Positions 1-9,208 of a DNA stretch of 64,000 nucleotides are shown one piece after another. A program made the translations under genes and the position numbers. Positions within the stretch are counted from its first letter, which is position 1; every line of letters starts with the position of its first letter. This DNA is from an uncultured Pseudomonadales bacterium. Its GTDB lineage: Bacteria > Pseudomonadota > Gammaproteobacteria > Pseudomonadales > Azotimanducaceae. The DNA is taken from assembly GCA_951813515.1 (NCBI GenBank), contig OX638346.1:3217617-3281616 (forward strand), given 5' to 3'. The notes beneath the pieces were generated by a model. The model worked only from the letters and a program-made list of their open reading frames with translations. It was not told where the DNA came from and made no database searches.

Positions 1-899
1 CCGGCATCCGCAGGCGCGTCGGGAGCTGCTTTCAGAAAGTCGCTGAGTTGCCGATCATGGCGCCGCATCGCCCCTTTCCCGTAACGGGTGGGTTCCCAGC
101 GCGCGGGACTTGCCGCTTCCGGCACGTCGCCCACCACCGTCACACGCTGCATGATGCGCTCGCCGTCGAAGTCGTCGAGCACGAAGTGCTGCGTGCACCT
201 GTTATCCCAGATGGCGACTGTGCCCTCGGTCCATCGATAGCGCACCGTGAACCGTGGATTCGACACCCAGCGCGTGAGGTACGGTAGAAGGAGTTCGCTC
301 TCCTCGTGGCTCAACTCGACGATGCGGCGGGTGAAATGCTCGTTGATGAAAAGCGATTTTCTGCGCGTCACGGGATGTACGCGCACCACCGGATGCACCG
401 CCATCACGTCGGCCCGGTTGTGCGGATGGGCGTCGTGCAGCGCCGTCAGACCCTCGCACAGATCGCGCATCGGGGCTGAGAGTTCGTCGTACGCCTTGTA
501 CATGTTCGACCACATGGTGTCGCCGCCCACTTCGGGGCACTTCACCACGCGCAGGATGGACAGGATGGAGGGCTCCGACTGGAACGTCAGGTCGCTGTGC
601 CACTCGTCGGCGACTCCGCCGCGGCTTCCGACGAGTTCCAGTATCTCGGGATACTCGGTTCGGTTCTTGACATTGGGATGCCCCTCGATGGGCCCGAAGT
701 ACCCGCCGAACCTGATGTGTTCCTCTGTCGTGAGCTGCTGACCTGGGAAGAACAGGACGAGATGCTCGTGGAGCAGATCGAATATCGCGCCCACGTCGGC
801 GGCGCCGACCTGGGCCAGGTCAATTCCGTGCACCTCGGCGCCGAGACTGGGTGAAACCCTGGACACCTCGTACTGGTTGATCTGCGGTCTGGTTGCCAT
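1..899 (-). CDS. TauD/TfdA-family 2-oxoglutarate dioxygenase, 3' end outside window
   Basis: Translation of the minus strand from ATG at 899 gives 299 codons with no stop before the window edge, so the C-terminus is missing. The protein matches the TauD/TfdA family of Fe(II)/2-oxoglutarate dioxygenases, which hydroxylate sulfonates or related small acids in the cytoplasm. The HxD iron motif is seen at H101 and D103 (DEWHSDLTF), and a distal basic region WDNRCTQH followed by RIMQRVTV matches the second His/Arg part of the site. An AGGAGGG Shine-Dalgarno lies about 9 nt before the ATG. The real substrate cannot be told. The gene diverges from the P450 gene at 1444. Confidence 0.9.
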   Translation of the reverse strand, partial: MATRPQINQYEVSRVSPSLGAEVHGIDLAQVGAADVGAIFDLLHEHLVLFFPGQQLTTEEHIRFGGYFGPIEGHPNVKNRTEYPEILELVGSRGGVADEWHSDLTFQSEPSILSILRVVKCPEVGGDTMWSNMYKAYDELSAPMRDLCEGLTALHDAHPHNRADVMAVHPVVRVHPVTRRKSLFINEHFTRRIVELSHEESELLLPYLTRWVSNPRFTVRYRWTEGTVAIWDNRCTQHFVLDDFDGERIMQRVTVVGDVPEAASPARWEPTRYGKGAMRRHDRQLSDFLKAAPDAPADA

Positions 900-1443
900 C
901 CGGGTTGCCCTCCTGGATGCTTGCTGGATGGTTGCAAGGCTACTCGGGTGCCTGCGAATAGACCAGCGACGTAACAGGATCGGAATACCACTTCCGCCAT
1001 GCGACATCTCTCGATTTGGGTCGCTGTGATGCGTGGCCTGCGTGGGTCGCTGTGCACCGCGATTTCGGTCAGCCGTCGCGCAGGCCTGAAAGCGTGGCTA
1101 CGGATGTAACGGCTTCTGGGTCGGTGACGAGGTGCAGACAGCGCGGGCGTTGGGCTTGCCTCGTGCGAGCGAACGCGCCGGGGAAGTTGCCTCCGCCTCC
1201 GACATCATGGCCTCGGCGTTCTCGAGTTGCAGAGGGCGTGGCCAGCGTGTACCGGCGCGCCGTATCCCGAGACTGCGGCGAACCCGTCATCGAGGAGGAC
1301 CCTCGCCTGTGTCCTTGACCGCCTCTATCCGATCAGTAATTCTTGCTGCTATAACCCCAACGGGGCCGGGCTTGGTTGAGAGTCGGCAGCAGCTATCTTC
1401 GAATCATCTGGTCCTCTCCGTTGCCTGATATTGAGGCGATGAC
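900..1443. other. Intergenic region between divergent genes, no gene seen
   Basis: About 540 bases between the divergent TauD-like and GPP34-P450 genes. Open frames here have no recognisable protein content. A TTGACC at 1315 and a TATAAC at 1350 are present but 29 bases apart, too far for a standard sigma-70 promoter, so I do not call one. Confidence 0.5.
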
Positions 1444-3450
1444 ATGGATGAATTTCGAATACGCCTGACGGAAGAGCTAATTCTCCTGATGCTCAACGAG
1501 TCGAGCGGGTATCTCGAAATGGTGCCGAATTGGGACTTTTCCTGTGTGATGGCGGGTGCCGTCATCGCCGACCTCGCATTGGAAAGCCGTATCGATACCG
1601 ATCTGCAGTCGTTGTATCTCCTCGACGCCACGCCAACTGGCGACAGGCTCCTCGACCCGACGCTGGAGGACATCAGCAAGGCCGAAGACAGTTCGGATAC
1701 GCAATACTGGATCGAACGGAACACCGCCCGCGCGGAAGAAATCGTGACCCTCACGTTGGAACGACTGGTCGACAAGGGAGTGCTCGATTACGAGTCGGGT
1801 GGATTCTGGACGCTGTCGCGCTCGGTCTCCCGATCCGGGAGGTATCCGAGCGCGGACGGGACAATCCGAACGGAAGCCAGGGCACGCATCTTGAACGTCA
1901 TCCTGAACGACGACATCCCCGACCCGAGAGACGTCATTCTCGTGGGGCTGATGCACACCTGCGACGGCTTCAAGTTGCTCCTTTCGGAAGAAGATTACGA
2001 GGAGAAGATCGGGCGCATCGAGACGGTCGCCGGCATGGACCTGGTCGGTCGGTCCGTGGCAAGCGCGGTGAGGGAGAGCTCGGTCAAACCGAAAACCCGA
2101 CGCGTTCTTCCCTCAAAGCCGGTCCCGAAGCTCTCGGTGGTCGACATCCTGCGACAGGGCGAATTCCTTGCGGGCAACATCCCGAAGGCGATGTGCCGCG
2201 TCTACGAGAAGCACGGGCCGGTGGTAAGGGTGCCCATCAGCATGAACGGACAACCCGTCGTCGCCCTGATGGGTCCTGATTGCAATAACTGGGTCAACAA
2301 GCAAGGGCGTTTCTACCTTCGCTCGAAGGACTACATACAAGGACTCGAAAGCGTGTTCGGCGCCTCGCGAACATTGCCGGGCATGGACGGCGCCGAGCAC
2401 CACAAGATGCGCAAGTCACTCCGCACCGCCTATTCCCGGGCAACGCTCGCCGCGCGCCTGCCTGAACTGATCTCCCATTGCAGGGAATCCGTCGGCGCTT
2501 GGAACGAAGGCCATGTATTCGGTGCGGCGAAGACCTTCCAGAACCACATGAGCAGACAGGTCTCGAATATCATCATGGGCGTGGATTGCAGTCACTACGT
2601 TGACGACTTGCTCGCCTATGAGCACCGCGCATTGGTGACGCACGTTCAAGGCGCGCTGCCCAAGTTCATGATGTCGACGCCGAGGATGAGGCGTTCGAGA
2701 GGACACGTGCGCGAACTGCTGGAAGCCATCCACGCATCTCACACGCCCGCGCAAAGAGCGGGGAAGCCGCTGGACATCGCGGATGCCGTACTGGAACTGC
2801 ATCGGAACGATCCGCAGTTTCTGCCGGAAACGGACATCACGTTTCCCTTCGTCGCCGCCATGGTCGCCAGCCTCTATCTCGGCAGTGCGCTCGGCTTCGC
2901 CGTTTACGCGATGGTGAGCCGCCCGGACCTGCATGCCCGCGTCCGCGAGGAAGCCGATTCGGTGTTTGGCGCGCATCGCGAGCCGGCGGCGGAAGACTTC
3001 AACAACGTCGATGTTACCCACCGGCTCTTCCTGGAGTCCGAACGCATGTATCCGGTAATCCCCTGGCAGCTACGAACGGTCATGAACCGATGCGTGGTCG
3101 ACGGCTTCGAGATACCGTCCCAGACGCGGCTGTTGATCTGTCACACGGCGACACACTATTCCAGCGACCTGTTCCCGGAGCCGCTGAAGTTCGACATCGA
3201 CCGCTACCTGCCGGATCGGCAGCAGGACCTGGCGACGGGTGCCTACGTCCCGTACGGTCTCGGCACGCATACCTGCCTCGGACATCGGTGGCTGGAACTT
3301 CAGATAGTGGTGAATCTTCTGTTGATCGCGCACCACGTGGAACTGCAAATGTTGCCCGACAACTACAAGATGCGCATCAATCCGTTTCCCACGGCGGCTC
3401 CGGGGAAAAAGCTGAAGTTCCGCGTTGCCAAGGTTCGAAATCCCGTCTGA
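1444..3450 (+). CDS. GPP34 domain-cytochrome P450 fusion protein
   Basis: 668 residues with two domains. Residues about 4-205 resemble GPP34/GOLPH3: LTEELILLML near the start, MAGAVIADLALESRI, the TPTGDRLLD signature, and RLVDKGVLDY before a helical end. In eukaryotes GPP34 binds phosphatidylinositol-4-phosphate on membranes. Residues about 235-668 are a P450: ExxR at E531/R534 and the haem loop PYGLGTHTCLG with ligand Cys611 (Tyr replaces the usual Phe of the loop). In the I-helix the conserved acid/alcohol pair is replaced by Leu477-Tyr478, so oxygen activation may be atypical. There is no ferredoxin domain, so redox partners must come from elsewhere. A GAGG lies upstream of the ATG. An RND transporter and an Erg6-like methyltransferase follow on the same strand. 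A lipid substrate is inference. Confidence 0.9.
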   Translation: MDEFRIRLTEELILLMLNESSGYLEMVPNWDFSCVMAGAVIADLALESRIDTDLQSLYLLDATPTGDRLLDPTLEDISKAEDSSDTQYWIERNTARAEEIVTLTLERLVDKGVLDYESGGFWTLSRSVSRSGRYPSADGTIRTEARARILNVILNDDIPDPRDVILVGLMHTCDGFKLLLSEEDYEEKIGRIETVAGMDLVGRSVASAVRESSVKPKTRRVLPSKPVPKLSVVDILRQGEFLAGNIPKAMCRVYEKHGPVVRVPISMNGQPVVALMGPDCNNWVNKQGRFYLRSKDYIQGLESVFGASRTLPGMDGAEHHKMRKSLRTAYSRATLAARLPELISHCRESVGAWNEGHVFGAAKTFQNHMSRQVSNIIMGVDCSHYVDDLLAYEHRALVTHVQGALPKFMMSTPRMRRSRGHVRELLEAIHASHTPAQRAGKPLDIADAVLELHRNDPQFLPETDITFPFVAAMVASLYLGSALGFAVYAMVSRPDLHARVREEADSVFGAHREPAAEDFNNVDVTHRLFLESERMYPVIPWQLRTVMNRCVVDGFEIPSQTRLLICHTATHYSSDLFPEPLKFDIDRYLPDRQQDLATGAYVPYGLGTHTCLGHRWLELQIVVNLLLIAHHVELQMLPDNYKMRINPFPTAAPGKKLKFRVAKVRNPV

Positions 3451-3564
3451 CGTCCCGCAAGGCGACGGCAAGTCTGCGCATCCCGGGCTGGGGCAAGTCG
3501 TCGCCGACGGGATACAATCCGCGACCCAAGGTATCCGCTTGACTCAAGAGACGGCCGAGGCGCG

Positions 3565-6500
3565 ATGAGCCGCAACGACGACTATTCGGGGGAGCCGGCC
3601 GGACCTATCGCCTATATGGCGAGCAACGGGGTCGCCGCCAACCTGCTCATGTTCGCGATCCTGGCGGCGGGTCTGGTGTCTCTATCCGGCCTGGAGCGCG
3701 AATCTTGGCCGGCCATACCCTTCAACCACATCGAGGTTTCCGTCGCCTATCCCGGGGCCACGCCAGAGGAGATCGAGGAGTCGATCATCGCCAAAGTCGA
3801 AGAGCGGGTCAGTTCGCTCGACGACGTCCGCGCGGTCAAGTCCATCGCGGCGCCGGGGATCGCCTCGATCAGGGTCGAAGTGAAGTCGGGGACCGACATT
3901 CCTGAGGCGATAGACGAAATCGAATCGGCGGTGTCCCGCATCCAGTCTTTTCCGGTCGGTGCCCGGCGCCCCGAAATCACGGAAATGACGAGTCGACAGA
4001 GCATCATTCGACTGGTTGTCTATGGGGACATCTCGGAGCGTTCGCTGAAAGAGCTCGCCTACCAAATCGAAGATGAACTCGCGTCCCTTGCAACGGTATC
4101 GCTGGTCGAGACCAGCGGCGTGCGGGATTACGAAATCTCCATCGAAGTGGCGTTGAACCGACTGCGTGCGCTGGGGCTTACCCTTGACGACATCGCCGCC
4201 GCGGTTCGCCGCAGTTCAGTCGACCTTTCCGCTGGCCGTATCGATACCGCGGACGAACAGGTCCGGATTCGCTCCTTGGGACAGCGTTACGTTCAGCGGG
4301 ATTTCGAGGAGATCATTGTGCTTAGCCGGGCCGACGGCACGGTCGTGCGATTGGGCGACATCGCCGACGTTCGAGATGGTTTTCGGGATGTCGACCTCAT
4401 TGTCCGCCACCACGACAAGCCGGCCGCATTCGTCGAGGTCTCCCGGGTCGAGGGGGAGCATGTGTTGGAGGTCGCGGCGGCCGTGCACGAGCACGTCGCC
4501 AATGTCATCGCGCCGTCGCTTCCCGAAGGCGTGGAAGTAGACATCCTCAACGACGAGTCTCAGATCTACTCCGAGCGTGCCCAGCTTCTCCTGAAGAACG
4601 GCGGCCTGGGGCTGTTGCTCGTTATGGTCTCGCTGGCGCTGTTTCTGGAGGTCCGGCTCGCGGTATGGGTCGTCGTTGGATTGATCACGTCGTTCGTGGG
4701 CGTTCTGGCCGTGATGCTGGCTCTCGACGTGGCGCTCAACACGATCTCCCTGTTCGTGTTCGTTCTGGCCATCGGCATCATCGTCGACGACGCCATCGTC
4801 GTGGCGGAACACATCCATCTCGAACGCCAGCGGGGGACACCGGGTCTCGTCGCGGCGATTCGCGGCACGCGACGCATCAAGGTTCCGCTGACGTTTGCCG
4901 TGTTGACGTCGATCGTGGCGTTCACGCCCGTATTCTTCGTCCCCGGAGGCATCGGCGAGGTCTGGCGGGCGCTGCCGATCATGATCATCGCCATGCTGCT
5001 GATTTCGTTGTTCGAGTCGCTGCTGATCCTGCCCAACCACTTGTCCCACCTGGCAGGTCCCGAGTCGACCCCCACGGGTGGCGTGGACAGATTCTTTGCA
5101 CGAACCAAAGGTCATGTTGACCGTCTGCTGGCCCGGTTCCTCGACGGTCCCCTGGACCGGGCGCTGCGTTTCGCCACCGACCAACCGGCGATCGTGATCG
5201 CGGGAGCTTTGGGGCTCCTGATATTGAGCGTTTCCCTGTTGCCGGCGGGCATCATCACCTCGTCCTTCGCCGATGCCGTGGAGGGCGATTTCGCAACCGC
5301 GCGTCTCGAGATGCGGGACGGGACGCCCGCGAAGAGAACCTACGAGGTGGCGAGGGAATTGGAAGCGGCCGGTCACCGCGCCATCGAACGTTTGGCCGTT
5401 GATCGGCCCGATGATGCGCCGAATCCGATATCCGGCGTGACGGTGACGATTGGCGAGGGACCGCGTCGCGAAGGCGGGGGACTCACCGCGGAGCCCACAA
5501 TGAATCCGAAGGCCAACATTGCGGCCATCGAGTTCAAGCTCGTGGGAGCGCCGCAGCGGCGGTTTACGACCGGCGAAGTCGTGCAGGCGTGGCGCGAAGA
5601 GGTGGGCATGCTGCCCTATGTTCGCAGCATCACTTTCAGCGGAGAGGTCGTCGATCTGGGCCCTCCCGTGGAGGTCGTTCTATCGCACCCCAATTCGGAC
5701 ATCCTCGCGCGGATTGCGAGCAGTTTGGTCCATAGCCTTCGGGGCATCGAGGGAGTGTTCGACGTGCGGTCGGATCACACGCCCGGAGTCAAGGAAATCC
5801 AACTCGCGTTACGACCCGAAGCGCGAACGCTCGGGCTCACGGAGGAAGCACTGGCCATGCAGGCGCGTGCCGCGTTCTTTGGCGCGGAAGTCGAGCGCGT
5901 GCAGAGAGGCCGGGACGAGGTGGGGGTGTTCGTGCGCCTGCCCGCCGATGAGCGCGATGCCGTCAACGACATCGAGGGATACCGGATTCGCACCCCTTCG
6001 GGAGGAGAAGTCCCGCTTAGCCAGATCGCGGCGCTAAACACCGGTATCGCTCCGCCGGCCATCAGTCGCAGGGACGGTCAGCGGGTCGTCACCGTCACCG
6101 CAGATGTGGATCAGGCGGTCATTACGGGCGGGGAAGCCAACGACCTGCTGGTCGGTTCCGTCCTGCCGGAACTCACGGCGGCGAACCCCGACCTCACGTA
6201 CACGTTGGGGGGCGAACAGCAACAGCAGCTCGATTCCTTCGATTCGCTTTATCGCGGTTTTGCGATCGCCATGCTCATGATATTCGCGCTGCTTGCGATT
6301 CCGCTCCGTTCCTATACCAAGCCGTTCATCGTCATGGCCGCGATCCCGTTCGGAATCGTCGGCGTGATCCTGGGCCACCTGATACTGGGGATTACCTTCA
6401 CGAGCACGGCCATTCTGGGCATCCTGGGAGTGAGTGGCGTCGTGGTGAACGACTCGCTGGTCATGATCGACTTCATCGATCAGCGACTCCGTGACGGCGC

Positions 6501-6774
6501 ACCCGCGCGGACCGCGATCATCGAGGGCGCCAAGGGCCGTTTCAGGCCGATCATGCTGACCTCGGTGACCACGTTCCTGGGGTTCACGCCGCTCATTCTT
6601 GAACGGGCCATTCAAGCGCAGTACCTGCGCCCCTTTGCCGCATCGCTCGGTTTCGGCATTGTGATCACCACGGCCATATTGATGGTGCTCATTCCCGCGC
6701 TGTACTCGATACGCCTGGGCTTGTTCGGCTCGCGCGGCCAGACCTCCGAACGCATGGCGCCGACGCGCGCGTAG
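3565..6774 (+). CDS. RND efflux transporter, AcrB/HAE-like inner-membrane pump
   Basis: 1069 residues, the usual length for a hydrophobe/amphiphile efflux RND protein. One N-terminal membrane helix (about 24-44) is followed by a large periplasmic porter domain (with the AYPGATPEEIE motif), a block of helices, a second porter domain and a final helix block. The proton-relay pair is present as D408-D409 in GIIVDDAIVVAE, the place equivalent to AcrB D407/D408. The pump would export or extract a hydrophobic substrate using the proton gradient. It lies 114 nt after the P450 and 19 nt before the methyltransferase. No intact adaptor is next to it; the nearest is the interrupted gene at 7840-8985 on the other strand. 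Confidence 0.93.
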   Translation: MSRNDDYSGEPAGPIAYMASNGVAANLLMFAILAAGLVSLSGLERESWPAIPFNHIEVSVAYPGATPEEIEESIIAKVEERVSSLDDVRAVKSIAAPGIASIRVEVKSGTDIPEAIDEIESAVSRIQSFPVGARRPEITEMTSRQSIIRLVVYGDISERSLKELAYQIEDELASLATVSLVETSGVRDYEISIEVALNRLRALGLTLDDIAAAVRRSSVDLSAGRIDTADEQVRIRSLGQRYVQRDFEEIIVLSRADGTVVRLGDIADVRDGFRDVDLIVRHHDKPAAFVEVSRVEGEHVLEVAAAVHEHVANVIAPSLPEGVEVDILNDESQIYSERAQLLLKNGGLGLLLVMVSLALFLEVRLAVWVVVGLITSFVGVLAVMLALDVALNTISLFVFVLAIGIIVDDAIVVAEHIHLERQRGTPGLVAAIRGTRRIKVPLTFAVLTSIVAFTPVFFVPGGIGEVWRALPIMIIAMLLISLFESLLILPNHLSHLAGPESTPTGGVDRFFARTKGHVDRLLARFLDGPLDRALRFATDQPAIVIAGALGLLILSVSLLPAGIITSSFADAVEGDFATARLEMRDGTPAKRTYEVARELEAAGHRAIERLAVDRPDDAPNPISGVTVTIGEGPRREGGGLTAEPTMNPKANIAAIEFKLVGAPQRRFTTGEVVQAWREEVGMLPYVRSITFSGEVVDLGPPVEVVLSHPNSDILARIASSLVHSLRGIEGVFDVRSDHTPGVKEIQLALRPEARTLGLTEEALAMQARAAFFGAEVERVQRGRDEVGVFVRLPADERDAVNDIEGYRIRTPSGGEVPLSQIAALNTGIAPPAISRRDGQRVVTVTADVDQAVITGGEANDLLVGSVLPELTAANPDLTYTLGGEQQQQLDSFDSLYRGFAIAMLMIFALLAIPLRSYTKPFIVMAAIPFGIVGVILGHLILGITFTSTAILGILGVSGVVVNDSLVMIDFIDQRLRDGAPARTAIIEGAKGRFRPIMLTSVTTFLGFTPLILERAIQAQYLRPFAASLGFGIVITTAILMVLIPALYSIRLGLFGSRGQTSERMAPTRA

Positions 6775-6793
6775 ATCACTCAAGGAACATCAA

Positions 6794-7825
6794 ATGCTCG
6801 CCAACCTGTCCAGGAACCTGCGGAACGTGTATCGCGGCTGGAACGTCAAGGGCCGCGTGGCGCGTTACGCTGACTGGTTGGAGGGAAGTCAACGCGTCGA
6901 CACGAATGGCGGCGACTACGATCACACCGAGACGGTCAACGATTACTACGACCTGTGCAGCGAATTCATGCAATACGGGTGGAACGAGTCGCTGCATTTC
7001 GCGCCGTTGAGGCCCGGAGAGACGCTGGAGGATTCGATTGTCCGCCACCAGCGCCTGATGATCGACCGGCTACAACTGCGCGAAGGAATGAGGATTGTCG
7101 ATATCGGGTGTGGCGTCGGCGGTCCGATGCGCAGGGTCGCGCGCGAGTCGGGTGCCAGGGTCTTCTGCGTCAACAACAACGCGCAGCAACTAGAAAAAGC
7201 CAGGCGAACAAACGTCGAAGCGGGGCTCGACCACATGGCGGAGTACATGGAGTGCAGCTTCATGGACATGAGCGCCATTGACACCAACACCTTCGACGCG
7301 GGGTATGCGATCGAGTCTACATGCCATGCGCCAGACAAGCAGAAAGCGTTCGCGGAGATCTATCGCATACTAAAGCCGGGAGCATTGTTCTGGGGCCAGG
7401 AGATGTGCATGACCGAGAACTTCGATCCCGACAACAGTCGTCACCAGGACATCAAGAAAGACCTCATGCTGGGGATCGCCCTGCGCGACATTGCCACGTG
7501 TTCGGAAGTGAATCGCGCACTCGAAGCGGTCGGATTCGAGATCAATGAAGGAGCGGACCGGGATATCCAGGATGGCCCCAGCACGCCGTGGTACCAGCCG
7601 ATGCAAGGACGGCGCGGGACCTTGCGCAGCGCGTTTCGCAGGACGCCCATGGGCCGCAAGGCGATGATTGGCGGGCTACGGCTGGCAGAGGCGGTCGGCT
7701 ATTTTCCGAAGGGTTCGGTCGCGGTTGTTCAATTGATGGATCGAACAGCCGATGCATATGTTGCGGGCGGCGAGTCCGGAACATTCACGCCGCTCTATTG
7801 TTTTCTGGCCCGCAAACCCGGGTGA
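6794..7825 (+). CDS. Sterol 24-C-methyltransferase (Erg6/SMT) homologue
   Basis: 343 residues, class I SAM methyltransferase that follows the yeast Erg6 pattern along its whole length. Visible SMT signatures are YGWNESLHFAP near residues 57-67, the SAM motif VDIGCGVGGP at 102-111, CVNNNAQQ, YAIESTCHAPD, RILKPGALFWGQE, and a C-terminal sterol_MT_C-like part with TPWYQPMQG and a FTPLYCFLARKP ending. In eukaryotes these enzymes put a methyl on C24 of a delta-24 sterol side chain; a few bacterial homologues are known. AAGGA sits 9 nt before ATG. No squalene epoxidase or cyclase gene is in the window, so a sterol substrate is likely by homology but not shown. Confidence 0.9.
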   Translation: MLANLSRNLRNVYRGWNVKGRVARYADWLEGSQRVDTNGGDYDHTETVNDYYDLCSEFMQYGWNESLHFAPLRPGETLEDSIVRHQRLMIDRLQLREGMRIVDIGCGVGGPMRRVARESGARVFCVNNNAQQLEKARRTNVEAGLDHMAEYMECSFMDMSAIDTNTFDAGYAIESTCHAPDKQKAFAEIYRILKPGALFWGQEMCMTENFDPDNSRHQDIKKDLMLGIALRDIATCSEVNRALEAVGFEINEGADRDIQDGPSTPWYQPMQGRRGTLRSAFRRTPMGRKAMIGGLRLAEAVGYFPKGSVAVVQLMDRTADAYVAGGESGTFTPLYCFLARKPG

Positions 7826-7839
7826 CCGAACGATTGCGT

Positions 7840-8985
7840 TTACTGTCCGGTGGCTTCCCCGGTGCGCACCGACATGCCGTCCGTCGCGAACCGAATGCCG
7901 CCCACAATGGCTGCCTGACCGTCTTCCAATTCCCCGGTCACGTAGATCTCGTCGTCGATGCGTTGCAGGATCCGCACCGGCACGATGTGCACCGTGGCAC
8001 CGTTTCGCACTGTCCAGATCTCGTTGCCTGCCTGTAGCGCGGCGCGGCGTATGTGGAAGTAGCTGGGGGGCACAAGGCCCTCGATGGCAACCTCCACGAA
8101 CTTGCCCACCAGGAGCGGCGGGCTTGTGTCGAGACCCCGTCCGGACGCCACGAGGACGCCAGCCGTCAAGGGTTCCGGCACACGGACGATCACGTCGACG
8201 GTGCGCGTGTCGGCGTCGAGGGCCGCGTCCGCCCTGTCCACCTAGCCGCGCCACGCGTAGGCGACGTCGCCGTACTCGGCGAATACGCGGGCAACAATCC
8301 GCTGCCGATCGAGATCCGTCTCCCAGAGACCGGGAATCAGCGCCACGTCGGAATCGGCGAGCGGTATCACTACCTCCACGGTATCCGACGCATACAACTT
8401 GCCAACCGCTTGACCAGCCGTCACCAGCTGGCCGACGCTAACCGTCTCCCCGCGTACCATGCCGTCGAACGGTGCCGTCACCCGGGTTCGCGACAAGTCC
8501 AGTTTGGCTTGGGCCAACGTAGCTTGTTCCCGCTCAACCGCAGCCTCGGCCGCCTTCAATTGGGGTACGCGCAGGGTCAACGGGTTTGGCGCCGCGTCTT
8601 CGCGAGCTTCGAGAAGTGCTACGTGTCGGGCAGCGAGCGCGGCTTGTGCCTCACGCACGCGGTATTCATAGTCCGCCTCCTCGAGGCGGAAGAGGGTCTG
8701 CCCCGAGACGACCGGACGACCGCTCAGAAATCCCGGGTCCACCCAGATCACCCGACCGCCGACCTGCGGCGCAATGTCCACCTCCGCGCGGGGCCGTACC
8801 GTTCCCGCGCCATGCCCAGGGATCGGTCCCGCGCCGGCCACGACGCGCGCGGTGTCGACGTATGGAATCTGCGAAGGTGGCTCACGCGTGTCGGGCTCCG
8901 GCTCGAGCGGCACCAGCAGCATGGCTACGCCAGCGGAGCCGGCAACCACTGCGGCAGCGATGAGATAGGCCGTTGTCCTACGCAC
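7840..8985 (-). pseudogene. RND periplasmic adaptor (HlyD/MFP), interrupted by in-frame TAG
   Basis: Minus-strand frame from ATG 8985 encodes an N-terminal membrane anchor, a barrel-sandwich half (GTVRPRAEVDIAPQVGG), a coiled-coil hairpin (AEAAVEREQATLAQAKL), the second half (VTAPFDGMVRGE) and a beta-barrel. It meets TAG at 8242-8244 just after YAWRG. The same frame continues with GTG GAC AGG, giving VDRADAALDADTRTVDVIV and the membrane-proximal domain until TAA at 7840. Family members read through this point as W-x-G-x-V, so one base change (for example CAG to TAG) explains the break. Undisturbed, the protein would be about 381 residues. It is convergent with the methyltransferase (14 nt apart). 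A sequencing error or true loss of function cannot be told apart here. Confidence 0.85.
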
Positions 8986-9208
8986 CCTAATCTTCTTTAT
9001 CCCCCAGTTGTCACCTCACTTTCGCCAAGACATACATACGGCGAAAGCCAAGTCGGTTTCTCGTGCGCCGGACACGGGACCGGCGCCGACCCGTGGTGCT
9101 TCCGGCCTGTTGTTCCACGTAGATGCGTCCATGCCTCACTCGCGGAGCGACATGGCATGATATCCTTCATGAACACTTGTCTTCCCTGTCGGGCGGAAGG
9201 CCACCTTC

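Noticed and set aside
1315..1355. TTGACC and TATAAC before the P450 gene as a promoter
   Set aside because: The spacer is 29 bases, far from the usual 16-18, and no better pair is seen.
3425..3450. GGTTCGAAATCC, resembling a tRNA T-arm
   Set aside because: It lies in the last codons of the P450 gene and no acceptor, D or anticodon arms can be formed around it.
8242..8244. In-frame TAG in the adaptor as a pyrrolysine or other recoding site
   Set aside because: No recoding structure or related genes are visible, and the other genes in the window do not show internal TAG codons; a point mutation or read error is simpler.
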